Origin: Oscillospiraceae bacterium
Lineage (GTDB): Bacteria; Bacillota; Clostridia; Oscillospirales; Acutalibacteraceae
DNA: 64,000 nt
Direction of reading: 5' to 3'
Assembly (NCBI GenBank): GCA_015066245.1
Contig: SVOS01000003.1
Location: forward strand, 149,019 to 213,018
In this document: positions 1-9,098 of the stretch, one piece after another
Layout of the letters: every line of letters begins with the position of its first letter
How positions within the stretch are numbered: position 1 is the first letter of the stretch
Program-made: the position numbers and the translations under genes
Notes under the pieces: generated by a model
What the model saw: only the letters and a program-made list of their open reading frames with translations
Told to the model about the DNA's origin: nothing
The model's database searches: none

Positions 1-3000
1 CTTATGACTGCTGATGGTAACCAGGCTCCCAAGTCCATCGGTCTTACAGTGCTTGAGCAGGCTCAGGTAATGAAGGACCTCGGTTGTGTATGGGCAGGTC
101 ACCTTGATGGTGGTGGCTCCTGTACTTATGCAGCAAAGGCAGAGGGTTCCAACGATTTTGCTATTGTTAACAGCCCCTCCGATGGTTCTGAGCGTTCCGT
201 TTCCAACGGTTTTATCATCGCTTCTACAGTAGTAGCTGATGGTAAGTTCAAGAGTGCTTCTCTCACAACAGAAAATGAGTATGTGACACCTAACTCTACT
301 GTTGCAGTTTCTGCTACAGGTGTTGACTCTGCAGGCGGTCCCGCTGAGATTCCTGCTGATGTAGAGTGGCAGCTTGCTGATTCTTCTTTAGGTACAGTTG
401 CTGACGGTGTATTCACATCTACAGGTAAAACAGGTGCAGCTGTTGTTCAGATGATTTACGGCGGTGAAGTTGTTGGCGAAACAACTATCAATGTTGTTCA
501 TCCCGATGCAGTTGCTTTTGAGCAGGAAAATATGACTATTCCTTTCGGAAAGTCTGTTCTCTTCAATATTAGTGCTACTTATGGTGTTAAGAATGTTGCT
601 ATCAAGCCTTCTGATTTCACCTTTACTTTTGATAATAGTGCTGTAGGTACTATGGATGGCTTCACATTTACAGCTTGTGATGAGTCTGAAGCTGTTACAA
701 GCAGTAAGGTAGAAGCAAAATATAATGGCACAGGTATAACAGCTTTATCTAATATCAATCTTGGTAAGGGCTCCGAAGTCATTTACGATTTTGAGGATGG
801 TACTAACCAGAAGGTTATTATTGATGAAACTCCCGGCACAAAGTATAACTATGTATGGCCTGAAAGCACTAATTTCGTTGCTGATGCAGAAAGCGGCCAC
901 GTTCATAGCGGTAATTATGCTCTTGGTTCCGAGCTTAACTTTGGTAACTCATTAGAGTCTGGTTATATGAAGTCAAGTGTTTATGCTACAGAAACCAGAG
1001 TTTTCAAAAATGCAGTTCGCGTAGGATGTTGGATTTATATTCCTGATGAGTTTGTTGGTCTTTGGGCTCGTTGGACACTTAGAGAAGTAACCGGTTTCAA
1101 TGAAGATGGTACACCAATCTGGAATACAAAAGCTACAATCAATGGTAATAATATGGACACAGGTGCAGGTGGTACCGGTGTTGTTTATACATTTGATGAG
1201 CCCGGTTGGCATTATCTTTATGTAGATACTTCTGCATATTCTGCTGTTGGTTGGGTTGAGAATGGTGCTATGATGCAGCTCTACATTTCTGACCGTGACG
1301 GTTCAGCATATAATTATTTAGCTGCTGAGCAGAGCAACATTCCCGGCAAATACACAGTTTATATTGATGATATCACAGTTGACTACTCTACAGCAGTTGA
1401 TGACCGTGAGGCTCCTGTATTCGGCAATATGACTTATGCAGTAGCTGGTATGCCCGATGCAGCTGTTCTTAATAATCAGACAGTTACATCCAACAAGGTT
1501 ACTTTTGCTGCTACTGTTGCTGATTACACAGGCAAGTCCAACTTCACAGGTATTGATGCTTCTACAGTAAAGGCATATATCGACGGTGTTGAAGTTGACT
1601 CTGAGTATGCTAATGGTATTGTTTCCGTTTCTGACTATGCTCTTACAAACGGCAAGCATGTTGTTAAGTTTGCAGCAGAAGATAAAATGGGCAACTACGG
1701 CTATAAGTATGGCTATATTACTGTAAATGCAGAAGATTCTGCAAGCACAGTTAAACTTGTTGCAGCTGACCCAGATGCAGACAGAATTCTCTTAGGTTCT
1801 ATCTATAATATGAATCTTGTTGCAACAGCAATTGAAGAGGTTGATACAGTAAATGTAACAATTGACCTTGATAACAACTCTGTATGGCAGCTCGACCACA
1901 TGACTCCTGCAGAAGGTTTCGATGTTTCTTACACACTTGAAACTGAAGATAATATTGCTACAATCACAGTTACAAGAACAGGTGAGAATACTCAGACAGG
2001 CGAGGCAGTTCTCGTAACTATCCCTGTACGTACATGGGAGCTCAAGACAGGTTACACTTATCCCAATGGTACAAAGCAGGGCGTACAGGCATTTACCTAT
2101 GCTCAGTACAAGTCTATGGGCGAGTTCTGGAGAATGTCTGTTATCGCTAACGTTGACAAGGGTGTCCTCACAAGAGTTGACGGCACTGTTGACTCCTTCA
2201 CAGGCGAGGGTGTATTCTGCGACACAGAAATGTGGGCTAATAAGGCTAACATGACTGGTACTGCAGCTGGCCTTGCTTATTTCAATGCATGGAACGGCGG
2301 TCATGTTCACACTGCTGAGGCAGTGGCAGATATTGCTGCTACTTGTACAACTGACGGTCTCACAGGTAAAACATTCTGTAAAGTTTGTAACTCTGTTGTA
2401 GATTGGGGTACAGTTGTTGAAGCTGGCCACGATTATGCATTTGTTGATGGTGTACTTAAGTGTACAGTTGACGGTGACTTGTTCAATGGTGTTTATACAG
2501 ATGGCAAGACATACATTGACGGTGTAATAGCTAATGGCTGGACAGAAGACTTCGCTTACTACAAGGATGGCGCTAAGGTTACAGGTGTTCAGGAAATCGA
2601 CGGTTTCTACTATGACTTTGGTGAAAATGGCGTTTGTCCCAACAAAGCAAAGCTTGACGGCTTCTACTTTGACGAGGCTGAGGGTGCATATATGTACTTT
2701 ACAGCTGGTCTTAAGGCAACAGGCGACGTTGCTATCTATCCCACAGTTTACTTCTTTGACGAAAACGGCTATGCAATCACAGGTGAAGTTAACGTAAACG
2801 GTTACGATTGTATCTTCGACGAGAAGGGTGCTTTCGTATCTGCTGATGATGCTTCTGTTGTTGATGCAGGTTTCGCCGGTACAAATATCGAGTACGTTCT
2901 CCTTTCCGACGGCACACTTAAGGTTGGCGGCGAAGGCGTAATGAAGGATTACACAGCAAACGGTCTCTATCCTGCATGGGTAATCAAGAACGATACAACC

Positions 3001-5481
3001 ACAATCAAAGCTATCGAAATCGGCAACGGTATTACACATATCGGTAAGTTCGGTTTCTTCAAGAATGGTTATGTAAGAACTCTTACATTTGAGGAGAATT
3101 CTTCACTTAAGTCTATCGGTTGGGGCGGCTTCGGTCACTGCTGGCGTCTTGGCGAAGTAACAATTCCCGCAAGCGTAGAGGTTCTTGAGGAGTACGCATT
3201 CTACGAGTGCGGTGCTCTTACAGACGTTAAATTTGAAGAAGGCTCTAAACTTCATACTATTAAAGAGTATGCATTTATGCACGACATCGGTCTTGAAAAG
3301 GTATTTATTCCTGATACAGTTCAGACAATGGGTGTTGGCGTATTCATTAAAGCAAAAGCAGACGTAGTTCTTCAGGTTGTTGAAAATTCTGTAGCTCACA
3401 AGTATGCTATCGCAAACAACCACAATGTAGAGCTCAGAGAGGGCTACGTTCCTCCCGTTGCTTCAGGTGATGTAACTACTACTATCACTTGGACACTTCA
3501 GGCAGATGGTACACTTGAGATTACAGGTTCAGGTGCAATGACTAACTACACCAACTATGCACAGCAGCCCTGGGCAAACTACCGTCATCTTATCAAGAAG
3601 GTAGTTATCTCCAAGGATATCACAGCAGTTGGTAACTATGCATTCGCATATTCTCAGAATATCGAGAGCGTAGTATTTGAAGAAGGCTCTGTACTTGAGA
3701 GCGTTGGCGTACTTGCATTTATGAATGTACCCAAGGTTACTGAGTTTATCCTTCCCGAAACAGTTACATACATCGGCTCTTATGCTTTTGCAGACTGTTT
3801 CGCTCTTACAAATGTATATGTTCCTCAGGGTATGGAATATATCTATGCAACAGCTTTCAACAACTCAACTCTTGCAGTGCTCAACGTTTCTGAGGGTACA
3901 TACGCACACGAGTTTGCAGTTGCTCAGAAATTAAACTATGAAGTTCGTGACTTCGTTTATGTTGCTATCGACGGTGGTAAGCTTAATGATACAGTAGCTT
4001 GGGAGTTCTTCGAAAACGGCGAGCTCAGAATCACAGGTGAGGGTGCAATGCCCAACTTCACAAGCCACGCACAGCAGCCCTGGAATGACTTCCGTCATAA
4101 GCTCAAGAAGATTGTTATCGGCAAGGATATCACAACAGTTGGTAACTATGCATTCTGCTATGCTCAGAACGTAACAGAAGTTGTATTTGAGGAAGGCAAT
4201 GCTGCTACAAGCATCGGCGTTCTCTCATTCTTCAATGTTCCCAAGGTAGCAACTATTACACTTCCCGACACAGTAACATCTATCAGCGCTTATGCATTCG
4301 GCGATTGCTTCGCACTTGCAGATGTATATGTTCCTCAGGGTGTAGAGTTCATCTATAACACAGCATTCACAAACTCCACTAAGGTAGTTCTTAACGTTGC
4401 TGAGGGTACATACGCTCAGGAATATGCAGAGACTTATGGTGTGAGCTACGAAGTTCGTGAGTTTATCTATGTTGCTATCGACGGCGGTAAGCTCAACGAT
4501 ACTGTAAACTGGGAGTTCTTCGAAAACGGTGAGCTCAGAATTACAGGTGAGGGTGCAATGCCCAACTTCACAAGCCATGCACAGCAGCCCTGGAACAACT
4601 TCCGTCACAAGCTCAAGAGAGTTGTAATCGGCAAGGATATCACAGCTGTTGGTAACTATGCATTCTGCTATGCTCAGAACGTTACAGAGGTTGTATTTGA
4701 GGAAGGCTCCAAGGCTACAAGCATTGGTGTGCTCTCCTTCTTCAATGTACCCAAGGTAACTGCTATTACACTTCCCGATACAGTAACATCTATCAGCGCT
4801 TATGCATTTGGTGATTGCTTCGCACTTACTGATGTATATGTTCCTCAGGGTGTAAGCTTCATCTACAACACAGCATTCACAAACTCTAAGCTTGTAGTGC
4901 TCAACGTTGCAGAGGGCACATACGCTCAGGAATATGCAGAGACTTATGGTGTAAACTATAAGACTCGTGACTTCATTTATGTTGCAATCGACGGTGGTAA
5001 GCTCAACGATACAGTTTCATGGGAGTTCTATGAAAACGGCGAGCTCAGAATTACTGGTGAAGGTGCAATGCCCAACTTTACTTCTCACAACCAGCAGCCC
5101 TGGATGAACTTCCGTCATAAGTTCAAGAAGTTAGTTGTAGGTAAGGACATCACAGCTATCGGCAACTACACATTCGCATACTGCAATAGTATTGAATCAA
5201 TCGTATTCGAGGAAGGCTCCAAGCTTACAGACATCGGCGTTCTCGCATTTATGAACAACGCTAAGGTATCTGAGATTACACTTCCCGAGACAGTTAAGTA
5301 CATCGGCAGCTATGCATTTGGTGATTGCTACAAGCTCACAAATGTTTATGTTCCCGCTGGCACAGACAACATCTATAGCACAGCATTTACAAACTCTAAG
5401 TCTGTAGTTCTCAACGTTGCAGCAGGTTCTGTAGCTGAGAAGTTTGCTGAGGCTTACAATGTAAATTACATCACAAGATAA
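1..5481 (+). CDS. Giant secreted NAGPA / BspA-repeat surface protein (5' end outside window)
   Basis: The reading frame is open from the first base, and the first Met (nt 4) lies inside a domain, so the gene starts upstream. The first ~73 residues match the C-terminal part of a phosphodiester glycosidase (NAGPA) domain: LDGGGS at nt 103-120 and NSPSDGSER at nt 169-195. Then follow Ig-like beta-sandwich segments, a probable carbohydrate-binding-like region (nt ~780-1400), a Cys-containing ATCTTDGLTGKTFC segment (nt ~2338), choline-binding-like aromatic/Gly repeats (nt ~2470-2850), one diverged BspA-type module (nt ~2880-3440) and four modules of exactly 510 bp (from nt 3451, 3961, 4471 and 4981). 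No LPXTG or SLH anchor is seen at the C-terminus. Family knowledge: NAGPA domains cleave sugar-phosphodiester linkages, and BspA-like leucine-rich repeats mediate adhesion. A role on the polysaccharide encoded downstream is inference. Confidence 0.85.
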   Translation, partial: LMTADGNQAPKSIGLTVLEQAQVMKDLGCVWAGHLDGGGSCTYAAKAEGSNDFAIVNSPSDGSERSVSNGFIIASTVVADGKFKSASLTTENEYVTPNSTVAVSATGVDSAGGPAEIPADVEWQLADSSLGTVADGVFTSTGKTGAAVVQMIYGGEVVGETTINVVHPDAVAFEQENMTIPFGKSVLFNISATYGVKNVAIKPSDFTFTFDNSAVGTMDGFTFTACDESEAVTSSKVEAKYNGTGITALSNINLGKGSEVIYDFEDGTNQKVIIDETPGTKYNYVWPESTNFVADAESGHVHSGNYALGSELNFGNSLESGYMKSSVYATETRVFKNAVRVGCWIYIPDEFVGLWARWTLREVTGFNEDGTPIWNTKATINGNNMDTGAGGTGVVYTFDEPGWHYLYVDTSAYSAVGWVENGAMMQLYISDRDGSAYNYLAAEQSNIPGKYTVYIDDITVDYSTAVDDREAPVFGNMTYAVAGMPDAAVLNNQTVTSNKVTFAATVADYTGKSNFTGIDASTVKAYIDGVEVDSEYANGIVSVSDYALTNGKHVVKFAAEDKMGNYGYKYGYITVNAEDSASTVKLVAADPDADRILLGSIYNMNLVATAIEEVDTVNVTIDLDNNSVWQLDHMTPAEGFDVSYTLETEDNIATITVTRTGENTQTGEAVLVTIPVRTWELKTGYTYPNGTKQGVQAFTYAQYKSMGEFWRMSVIANVDKGVLTRVDGTVDSFTGEGVFCDTEMWANKANMTGTAAGLAYFNAWNGGHVHTAEAVADIAATCTTDGLTGKTFCKVCNSVVDWGTVVEAGHDYAFVDGVLKCTVDGDLFNGVYTDGKTYIDGVIANGWTEDFAYYKDGAKVTGVQEIDGFYYDFGENGVCPNKAKLDGFYFDEAEGAYMYFTAGLKATGDVAIYPTVYFFDENGYAITGEVNVNGYDCIFDEKGAFVSADDASVVDAGFAGTNIEYVLLSDGTLKVGGEGVMKDYTANGLYPAWVIKNDTTTIKAIEIGNGITHIGKFGFFKNGYVRTLTFEENSSLKSIGWGGFGHCWRLGEVTIPASVEVLEEYAFYECGALTDVKFEEGSKLHTIKEYAFMHDIGLEKVFIPDTVQTMGVGVFIKAKADVVLQVVENSVAHKYAIANNHNVELREGYVPPVASGDVTTTITWTLQADGTLEITGSGAMTNYTNYAQQPWANYRHLIKKVVISKDITAVGNYAFAYSQNIESVVFEEGSVLESVGVLAFMNVPKVTEFILPETVTYIGSYAFADCFALTNVYVPQGMEYIYATAFNNSTLAVLNVSEGTYAHEFAVAQKLNYEVRDFVYVAIDGGKLNDTVAWEFFENGELRITGEGAMPNFTSHAQQPWNDFRHKLKKIVIGKDITTVGNYAFCYAQNVTEVVFEEGNAATSIGVLSFFNVPKVATITLPDTVTSISAYAFGDCFALADVYVPQGVEFIYNTAFTNSTKVVLNVAEGTYAQEYAETYGVSYEVREFIYVAIDGGKLNDTVNWEFFENGELRITGEGAMPNFTSHAQQPWNNFRHKLKRVVIGKDITAVGNYAFCYAQNVTEVVFEEGSKATSIGVLSFFNVPKVTAITLPDTVTSISAYAFGDCFALTDVYVPQGVSFIYNTAFTNSKLVVLNVAEGTYAQEYAETYGVNYKTRDFIYVAIDGGKLNDTVSWEFYENGELRITGEGAMPNFTSHNQQPWMNFRHKFKKLVVGKDITAIGNYTFAYCNSIESIVFEEGSKLTDIGVLAFMNNAKVSEITLPETVKYIGSYAFGDCYKLTNVYVPAGTDNIYSTAFTNSKSVVLNVAAGSVAEKFAEAYNVNYITR
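3451..5481 (+). repeat. Four in-frame 510-bp BspA-module repeats
   Basis: The landmark encoding GAMPNFTSHAQQPW-type sequence recurs at nt 3532, 4042, 4552 and 5062, exactly 510 bases (170 codons) apart. Units begin at 3451, 3961, 4471 and 4981. Units 2 and 3 are close to identical at protein level; units 1 and 4 are more diverged. Each unit has a tryptophan-containing N-terminal strand, leucine-rich-repeat-like turns (FEEGS, AF.DC, LPDTV) and a closing VLNVAEGTYAQEYAE segment. Recent duplication or gene conversion is likely. Confidence 0.9.
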
Positions 5482-5514
5482 CAAGTATTTATACTATGTT
5501 CAAGTAGTTCAAGA

Positions 5515-5544
5515 GGGTGGCTACCCAAGGTGTAGCCACCCTTT
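5515..5544 (+). terminator. Rho-independent terminator after the surface protein
   Basis: A perfect 10-bp stem (GGGTGGCTAC / GTAGCCACCC, loop CCAAGGT) is followed by TTT, 33 bases after the stop codon. The U-tract is short, so some readthrough into the polysaccharide operon is possible. Confidence 0.7.
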
Positions 5545-5566
5545 ACTTGAAATTTCAGAGGTATAT

Positions 5567-6673
5567 ATGAAAGTATTGGTCATTAACTCTGTTTGCGGTA
5601 TTCGGAGTACCGGCAGAATAGCTACTGATATAGCTGATGAATATATTTCTAAAGGCCATAAGTGTAGGGTGGCTTATGGCAGGGGAGAAGTTCCCGAAAA
5701 ATACCGAGATATTTCTTATAGAATAGGTACAGATCTTTCTGTAAAAATCAACGGTCTCAAAGCTCGTATTTTTGACAACGAGGGCTTTAATGCCAAGAGA
5801 GAGACCAAACAATTTATAAAATGGGCAAATGATTATAATCCCGATGTTTTATGGCTTCATAATCTCCACGGGTATTATATTAATATAGAAATTTTATTTA
5901 ACTGGATAAAACAGCGTCCTCAGATGCAGGTAAAGTGGACTTTTCACGATTGTTGGCCTTTTACTGGTCATTGCGCACATTTTACTCTTGTAGGATGCCA
6001 AAAATGGCAGACTCAGTGCAAGAATTGCTCTCAGAAATGTGAGTATCCAAAATCTTCATTAAAGGACAACTCCTATAAAAACTATCTTCGCAAAAAAGCT
6101 GCTTTCTGCGGTGTCAAAGATATGACTATTATTACTCCTTCTTGTTGGCTCAGAGACCTTGTGAAACGCAGTTTCTTGAAAGATTATAACGTAGAAGTAG
6201 TCCACAACACTATTGACACAGAGGTTTTCAAACCTACTGAAAGTTCTTTTAAAGCTGATAATAATATAGTCGATAAATTTATGGTTTTGGGTGTGGCATC
6301 TGCCTGGAGCAAGAAAAAGGGTTTGGATGATTTTATAAAGCTTGCGGATATGCTTGATGATTCCTATAAAATTGTTCTTGTAGGCCTTACAGCCGAGCAA
6401 ATCAAGAAGATACCACAAAAAATCCTTTGTATATCAAGAACCAACTCCAAAGAAGAACTTGCTGCTATTTATACTGCTGCTGATATATTTCTCAATCTTA
6501 CCTATGAGGATAATTATCCCACGGTAAATCTGGAGGCTCAGGCATGTGGGACTGAGTGTATAACTTATCGCACAGGTGGAAGTGTAGAAAGTGTCAGGTC
6601 TGAGAATATAATCGAGCAAGGCGATTTAGAAACTCTTGTAAAGAAACTTAACGAAATCAAGGCTTGTATGTAA
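5567..6673 (+). CDS. Glycosyltransferase family 4 protein (WcaC-like)
   Basis: Protein of 368 residues with the two-domain GT-B layout. The N-terminal NSVCGIRSTGRI and HDCWPFTGHC segments and the late EAQACGTECITYRTGGSVES block correspond to the nucleotide-sugar binding region of GT4 enzymes. It likely adds one sugar to a lipid-linked polysaccharide repeat unit on the cytoplasmic face; donor and acceptor cannot be told from sequence. A cysteine cluster (GCQKWQTQCKNCSQKC, about residues 143-158) is shared with the paralogue at 9099. The start has AGAGG upstream, and the next gene begins 1 base after the stop. It is the first gene of the EPS operon and has no convincing promoter directly upstream. 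Confidence 0.85.
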   Translation: MKVLVINSVCGIRSTGRIATDIADEYISKGHKCRVAYGRGEVPEKYRDISYRIGTDLSVKINGLKARIFDNEGFNAKRETKQFIKWANDYNPDVLWLHNLHGYYINIEILFNWIKQRPQMQVKWTFHDCWPFTGHCAHFTLVGCQKWQTQCKNCSQKCEYPKSSLKDNSYKNYLRKKAAFCGVKDMTIITPSCWLRDLVKRSFLKDYNVEVVHNTIDTEVFKPTESSFKADNNIVDKFMVLGVASAWSKKKGLDDFIKLADMLDDSYKIVLVGLTAEQIKKIPQKILCISRTNSKEELAAIYTAADIFLNLTYEDNYPTVNLEAQACGTECITYRTGGSVESVRSENIIEQGDLETLVKKLNEIKACM

Positions 6674-6674
6674 A

Positions 6675-7877
6675 ATGAAAATTTTGTATTTTGGTACTGT
6701 ATGTGACATAAATGAATATGATAAGCTCCTTGAAAATTGTTCTTGTAAGCCCTCGGTAGCACCTATTGTTTTTGAGAATGCTTTGTTGGACGGCTTTTCG
6801 AAGAACAGGACAGACCTTGAGATTCATAGCTTTCCTATGATTCCCACTTTTCCGTCTTCAAAGATCCTTCATTTTGGCAAATGTGTCAATAACCTTAAAA
6901 GCGGATATAGCTGCCGTTGGCTTAATACCTGGAATCTTCCTTTAATTAAGCAGTTTTCAAGACGTATGGATGCCCGAAGAATCCTCAAAAAATGGGGCAG
7001 AGAGAATAGGGGCGAAGGTGTGGTATTTACATATTCCATACCTCCTTTTCTTGTGAAAGATGTAATCAGGTTTTCTAAGAAATACTCGATCAAAACAATT
7101 GCGATTATCCCTGATTTGCTTAGGGATATGTACATCAATGACAATTCTAAATCTTTTATAACAAGTCTCAAAAATTTATACTTAAAACCTGCATTAAAGC
7201 GTCAGAGTCGGTACGATGGTTATATATATCTTACTGATGCAATGCATGAGGTGGTTGCTCCCCAAAAGCCCTATATGGTTATGGAGGGCATTGCCGATAT
7301 ATCTTCTGCAACACCTCCTGATATAAGCATTAAAGCTGAAAAACGCAGCATAATGTACGCAGGAATGCTCCATGAAAAGTACGGCATTATCAATCTTCTG
7401 GATGCTTTTGATGAACTTTCTGACACAGATACTGAGCTATGGCTTTTTGGTGATGGGTCTGCAGTGGACCAAATTAAAGAGCGAGCAAAATCAAATCCTC
7501 AGATTAAGTATTTTGGGATTGTTAATCGTGATGAAATACTTAAATATGAGAAAAAAGCAACTCTGCTTATTAATCCCCGTAATCCGAAGGATGAGTTTAC
7601 AAAATACAGTTTTCCGTCAAAAACAATCGAGTATATGTTGTCAGGAACTCCCTTAATTACAACAAAACTTCCCGGTATTCCCGAAGAATACTTCGAATTT
7701 ATTTTCAGTGTCGATAATAATGAAGTCGAGTCTTTATACAATGCTATGATAGATGCTCTTGAAAAATCCGACGAAGAGTTGATTTCAATAGGCAAAAAAG
7801 CTCAGTCTTTTATCTTGGATAATAAACATTCACAAAAACAGGTCAAGCGTATTATCGACTTTATAAAAGAGGTGTAA
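6675..7877 (+). CDS. Glycosyltransferase family 4 protein
   Basis: 400 residues with GT-B architecture: an N-terminal acceptor-binding half (FTYSIPPFLVKDV, IAIIPDLLRD) and a C-terminal Rossmann half (MYAGMLHEKYGIINLLDAF, LWLFGDGSA, SFPSKTIEYMLSGTPLITTKLPGIPEEY). The last block is the GT4 EX7E-like donor-binding region in a relaxed form. It is translationally coupled to its neighbours (1-base gap upstream, 4-base gap downstream). It probably builds the same repeat unit as the genes around it; the specific linkage is unknown. Confidence 0.82.
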   Translation: MKILYFGTVCDINEYDKLLENCSCKPSVAPIVFENALLDGFSKNRTDLEIHSFPMIPTFPSSKILHFGKCVNNLKSGYSCRWLNTWNLPLIKQFSRRMDARRILKKWGRENRGEGVVFTYSIPPFLVKDVIRFSKKYSIKTIAIIPDLLRDMYINDNSKSFITSLKNLYLKPALKRQSRYDGYIYLTDAMHEVVAPQKPYMVMEGIADISSATPPDISIKAEKRSIMYAGMLHEKYGIINLLDAFDELSDTDTELWLFGDGSAVDQIKERAKSNPQIKYFGIVNRDEILKYEKKATLLINPRNPKDEFTKYSFPSKTIEYMLSGTPLITTKLPGIPEEYFEFIFSVDNNEVESLYNAMIDALEKSDEELISIGKKAQSFILDNKHSQKQVKRIIDFIKEV

Positions 7878-7881
7878 AATT

Positions 7882-9096
7882 ATGAAAGTTGAGATAGATA
7901 AAATTAAGCAGATATTGATATATGCAATGCTTTTCTTTGCATCTATGAACTTCGCTGCTAAATTTTTCTATTTTGCTTTTGCATCCTTGATAATAATAAT
8001 GTTATTTCAGCGCAAGCTGATGGCTAACGCAACCACCTTGGTGTATCTTGCTTTAGGTGGCTTAATGGCACTATATAACAGCCCTGAAGGTGTGCTTTCT
8101 ATGATAAGGTGCTTTGCTTATGTTGCACTTTATGTTGTTGGTATCAATATGACAACTGTCAGAGCAGACAAACGTGCGCTGATGTTTGATTATGAGCACA
8201 ATGAAGTCGAGAAAATCGGCTATACCATTATAGCGGTAGTTTCGGCAGGTTCCTTTACTCATTATTTCCTCAACTTTATTACTAATATCAGCGGAATTAC
8301 CGGCAGAAATACTACTGATATCTGGAGTGGTGAGACAATGGCTGCCACCGGTCAGTCTACCCTTGCTTGCCTTATGCTTGGTTTTTCTGTTTCTATTATT
8401 TTGTTATCAACATCAAAATGGGTACGATTTATTGGTATTGCATCAGTTTTCATAATGCTTTGGTACAATTTGGTCCTTGCAGGAAGAACCATGATTGTAA
8501 TTCTTCTTGTTCTGTTTGTTGTTGGTATCCTTTACACACGAAAAGCCCTGGACAACTCTTTTGAACGTCTTAAGTTGCTTATAGGTATATCATCGGTAGT
8601 TCTTTTTGTCTCGCTGATTTTTGCCTTCAATATCGGTGGTTTACGCGATATGATGTTCAGCTCCAACCTTTTCGGCAGATTTGAGTCTTCTTTTGCATCA
8701 CTTACCGAGGACGCACTAAGAGCTACCGGTAAGCTTTCTTTTCTTGGTGACTTCTTCAAGTATCCCTTTGGTGGACTTAATATGAGAGATAAGTACGGCT
8801 ATGCCCACGATTTGTTGCTGGACGGATATGATGAATACGGTTTATTCGGACTTATCCTTTTAGTTGCAATCCTTGTATTGGGTATAGTTGAGGTCTATAA
8901 GCTTTTAAGCCGCACAACTTACCATCACGCATTTAAATTAGGAGTTCTTCTTATATATATTGCAATGCTTTTGCAGTTTTTAGTAGAGCCTATCCTTGCG
9001 GGTATGCCTTGGCTCTTTACTTGCTTCAGCCTTATCAATGGCGTTGTTGCAGGTATGAATATGTCTTACTCAAGGAATGAATCGGAGTTAAGTTAA
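7882..9096 (+). CDS. Wzy-like O-antigen ligase / polysaccharide polymerase
   Basis: 404 residues, mostly hydrophobic, with about ten or more predicted membrane helices and a longer extracytoplasmic stretch (about residues 245-310: SNLFGRFESSF, LRATGKLSFLGDFFKYPFGG). This resembles the large loop of Wzy/WaaL-family proteins, and GYAHDLLLDGYDEYGLFGLI is typical of the family (NxxL/HN..LD.. region). Expected role: polymerising flipped repeat units outside the membrane. Its position between glycosyltransferases, with a Wzx in the same operon, supports Wzx/Wzy-dependent assembly. A ligase role is a less likely alternative in a Gram-positive. Confidence 0.78.
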   Translation: MKVEIDKIKQILIYAMLFFASMNFAAKFFYFAFASLIIIMLFQRKLMANATTLVYLALGGLMALYNSPEGVLSMIRCFAYVALYVVGINMTTVRADKRALMFDYEHNEVEKIGYTIIAVVSAGSFTHYFLNFITNISGITGRNTTDIWSGETMAATGQSTLACLMLGFSVSIILLSTSKWVRFIGIASVFIMLWYNLVLAGRTMIVILLVLFVVGILYTRKALDNSFERLKLLIGISSVVLFVSLIFAFNIGGLRDMMFSSNLFGRFESSFASLTEDALRATGKLSFLGDFFKYPFGGLNMRDKYGYAHDLLLDGYDEYGLFGLILLVAILVLGIVEVYKLLSRTTYHHAFKLGVLLIYIAMLLQFLVEPILAGMPWLFTCFSLINGVVAGMNMSYSRNESELS

Positions 9097-9098
9097 CA

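Noticed and set aside
1792..3039. Long minus-strand open frame (415 codons) antisense to the surface protein
   Set aside because: It is a mirror of the biased codon use of the real gene; the product is Cys-rich and without domains, and it has no ribosome binding site. Domain content is clear on the plus strand.
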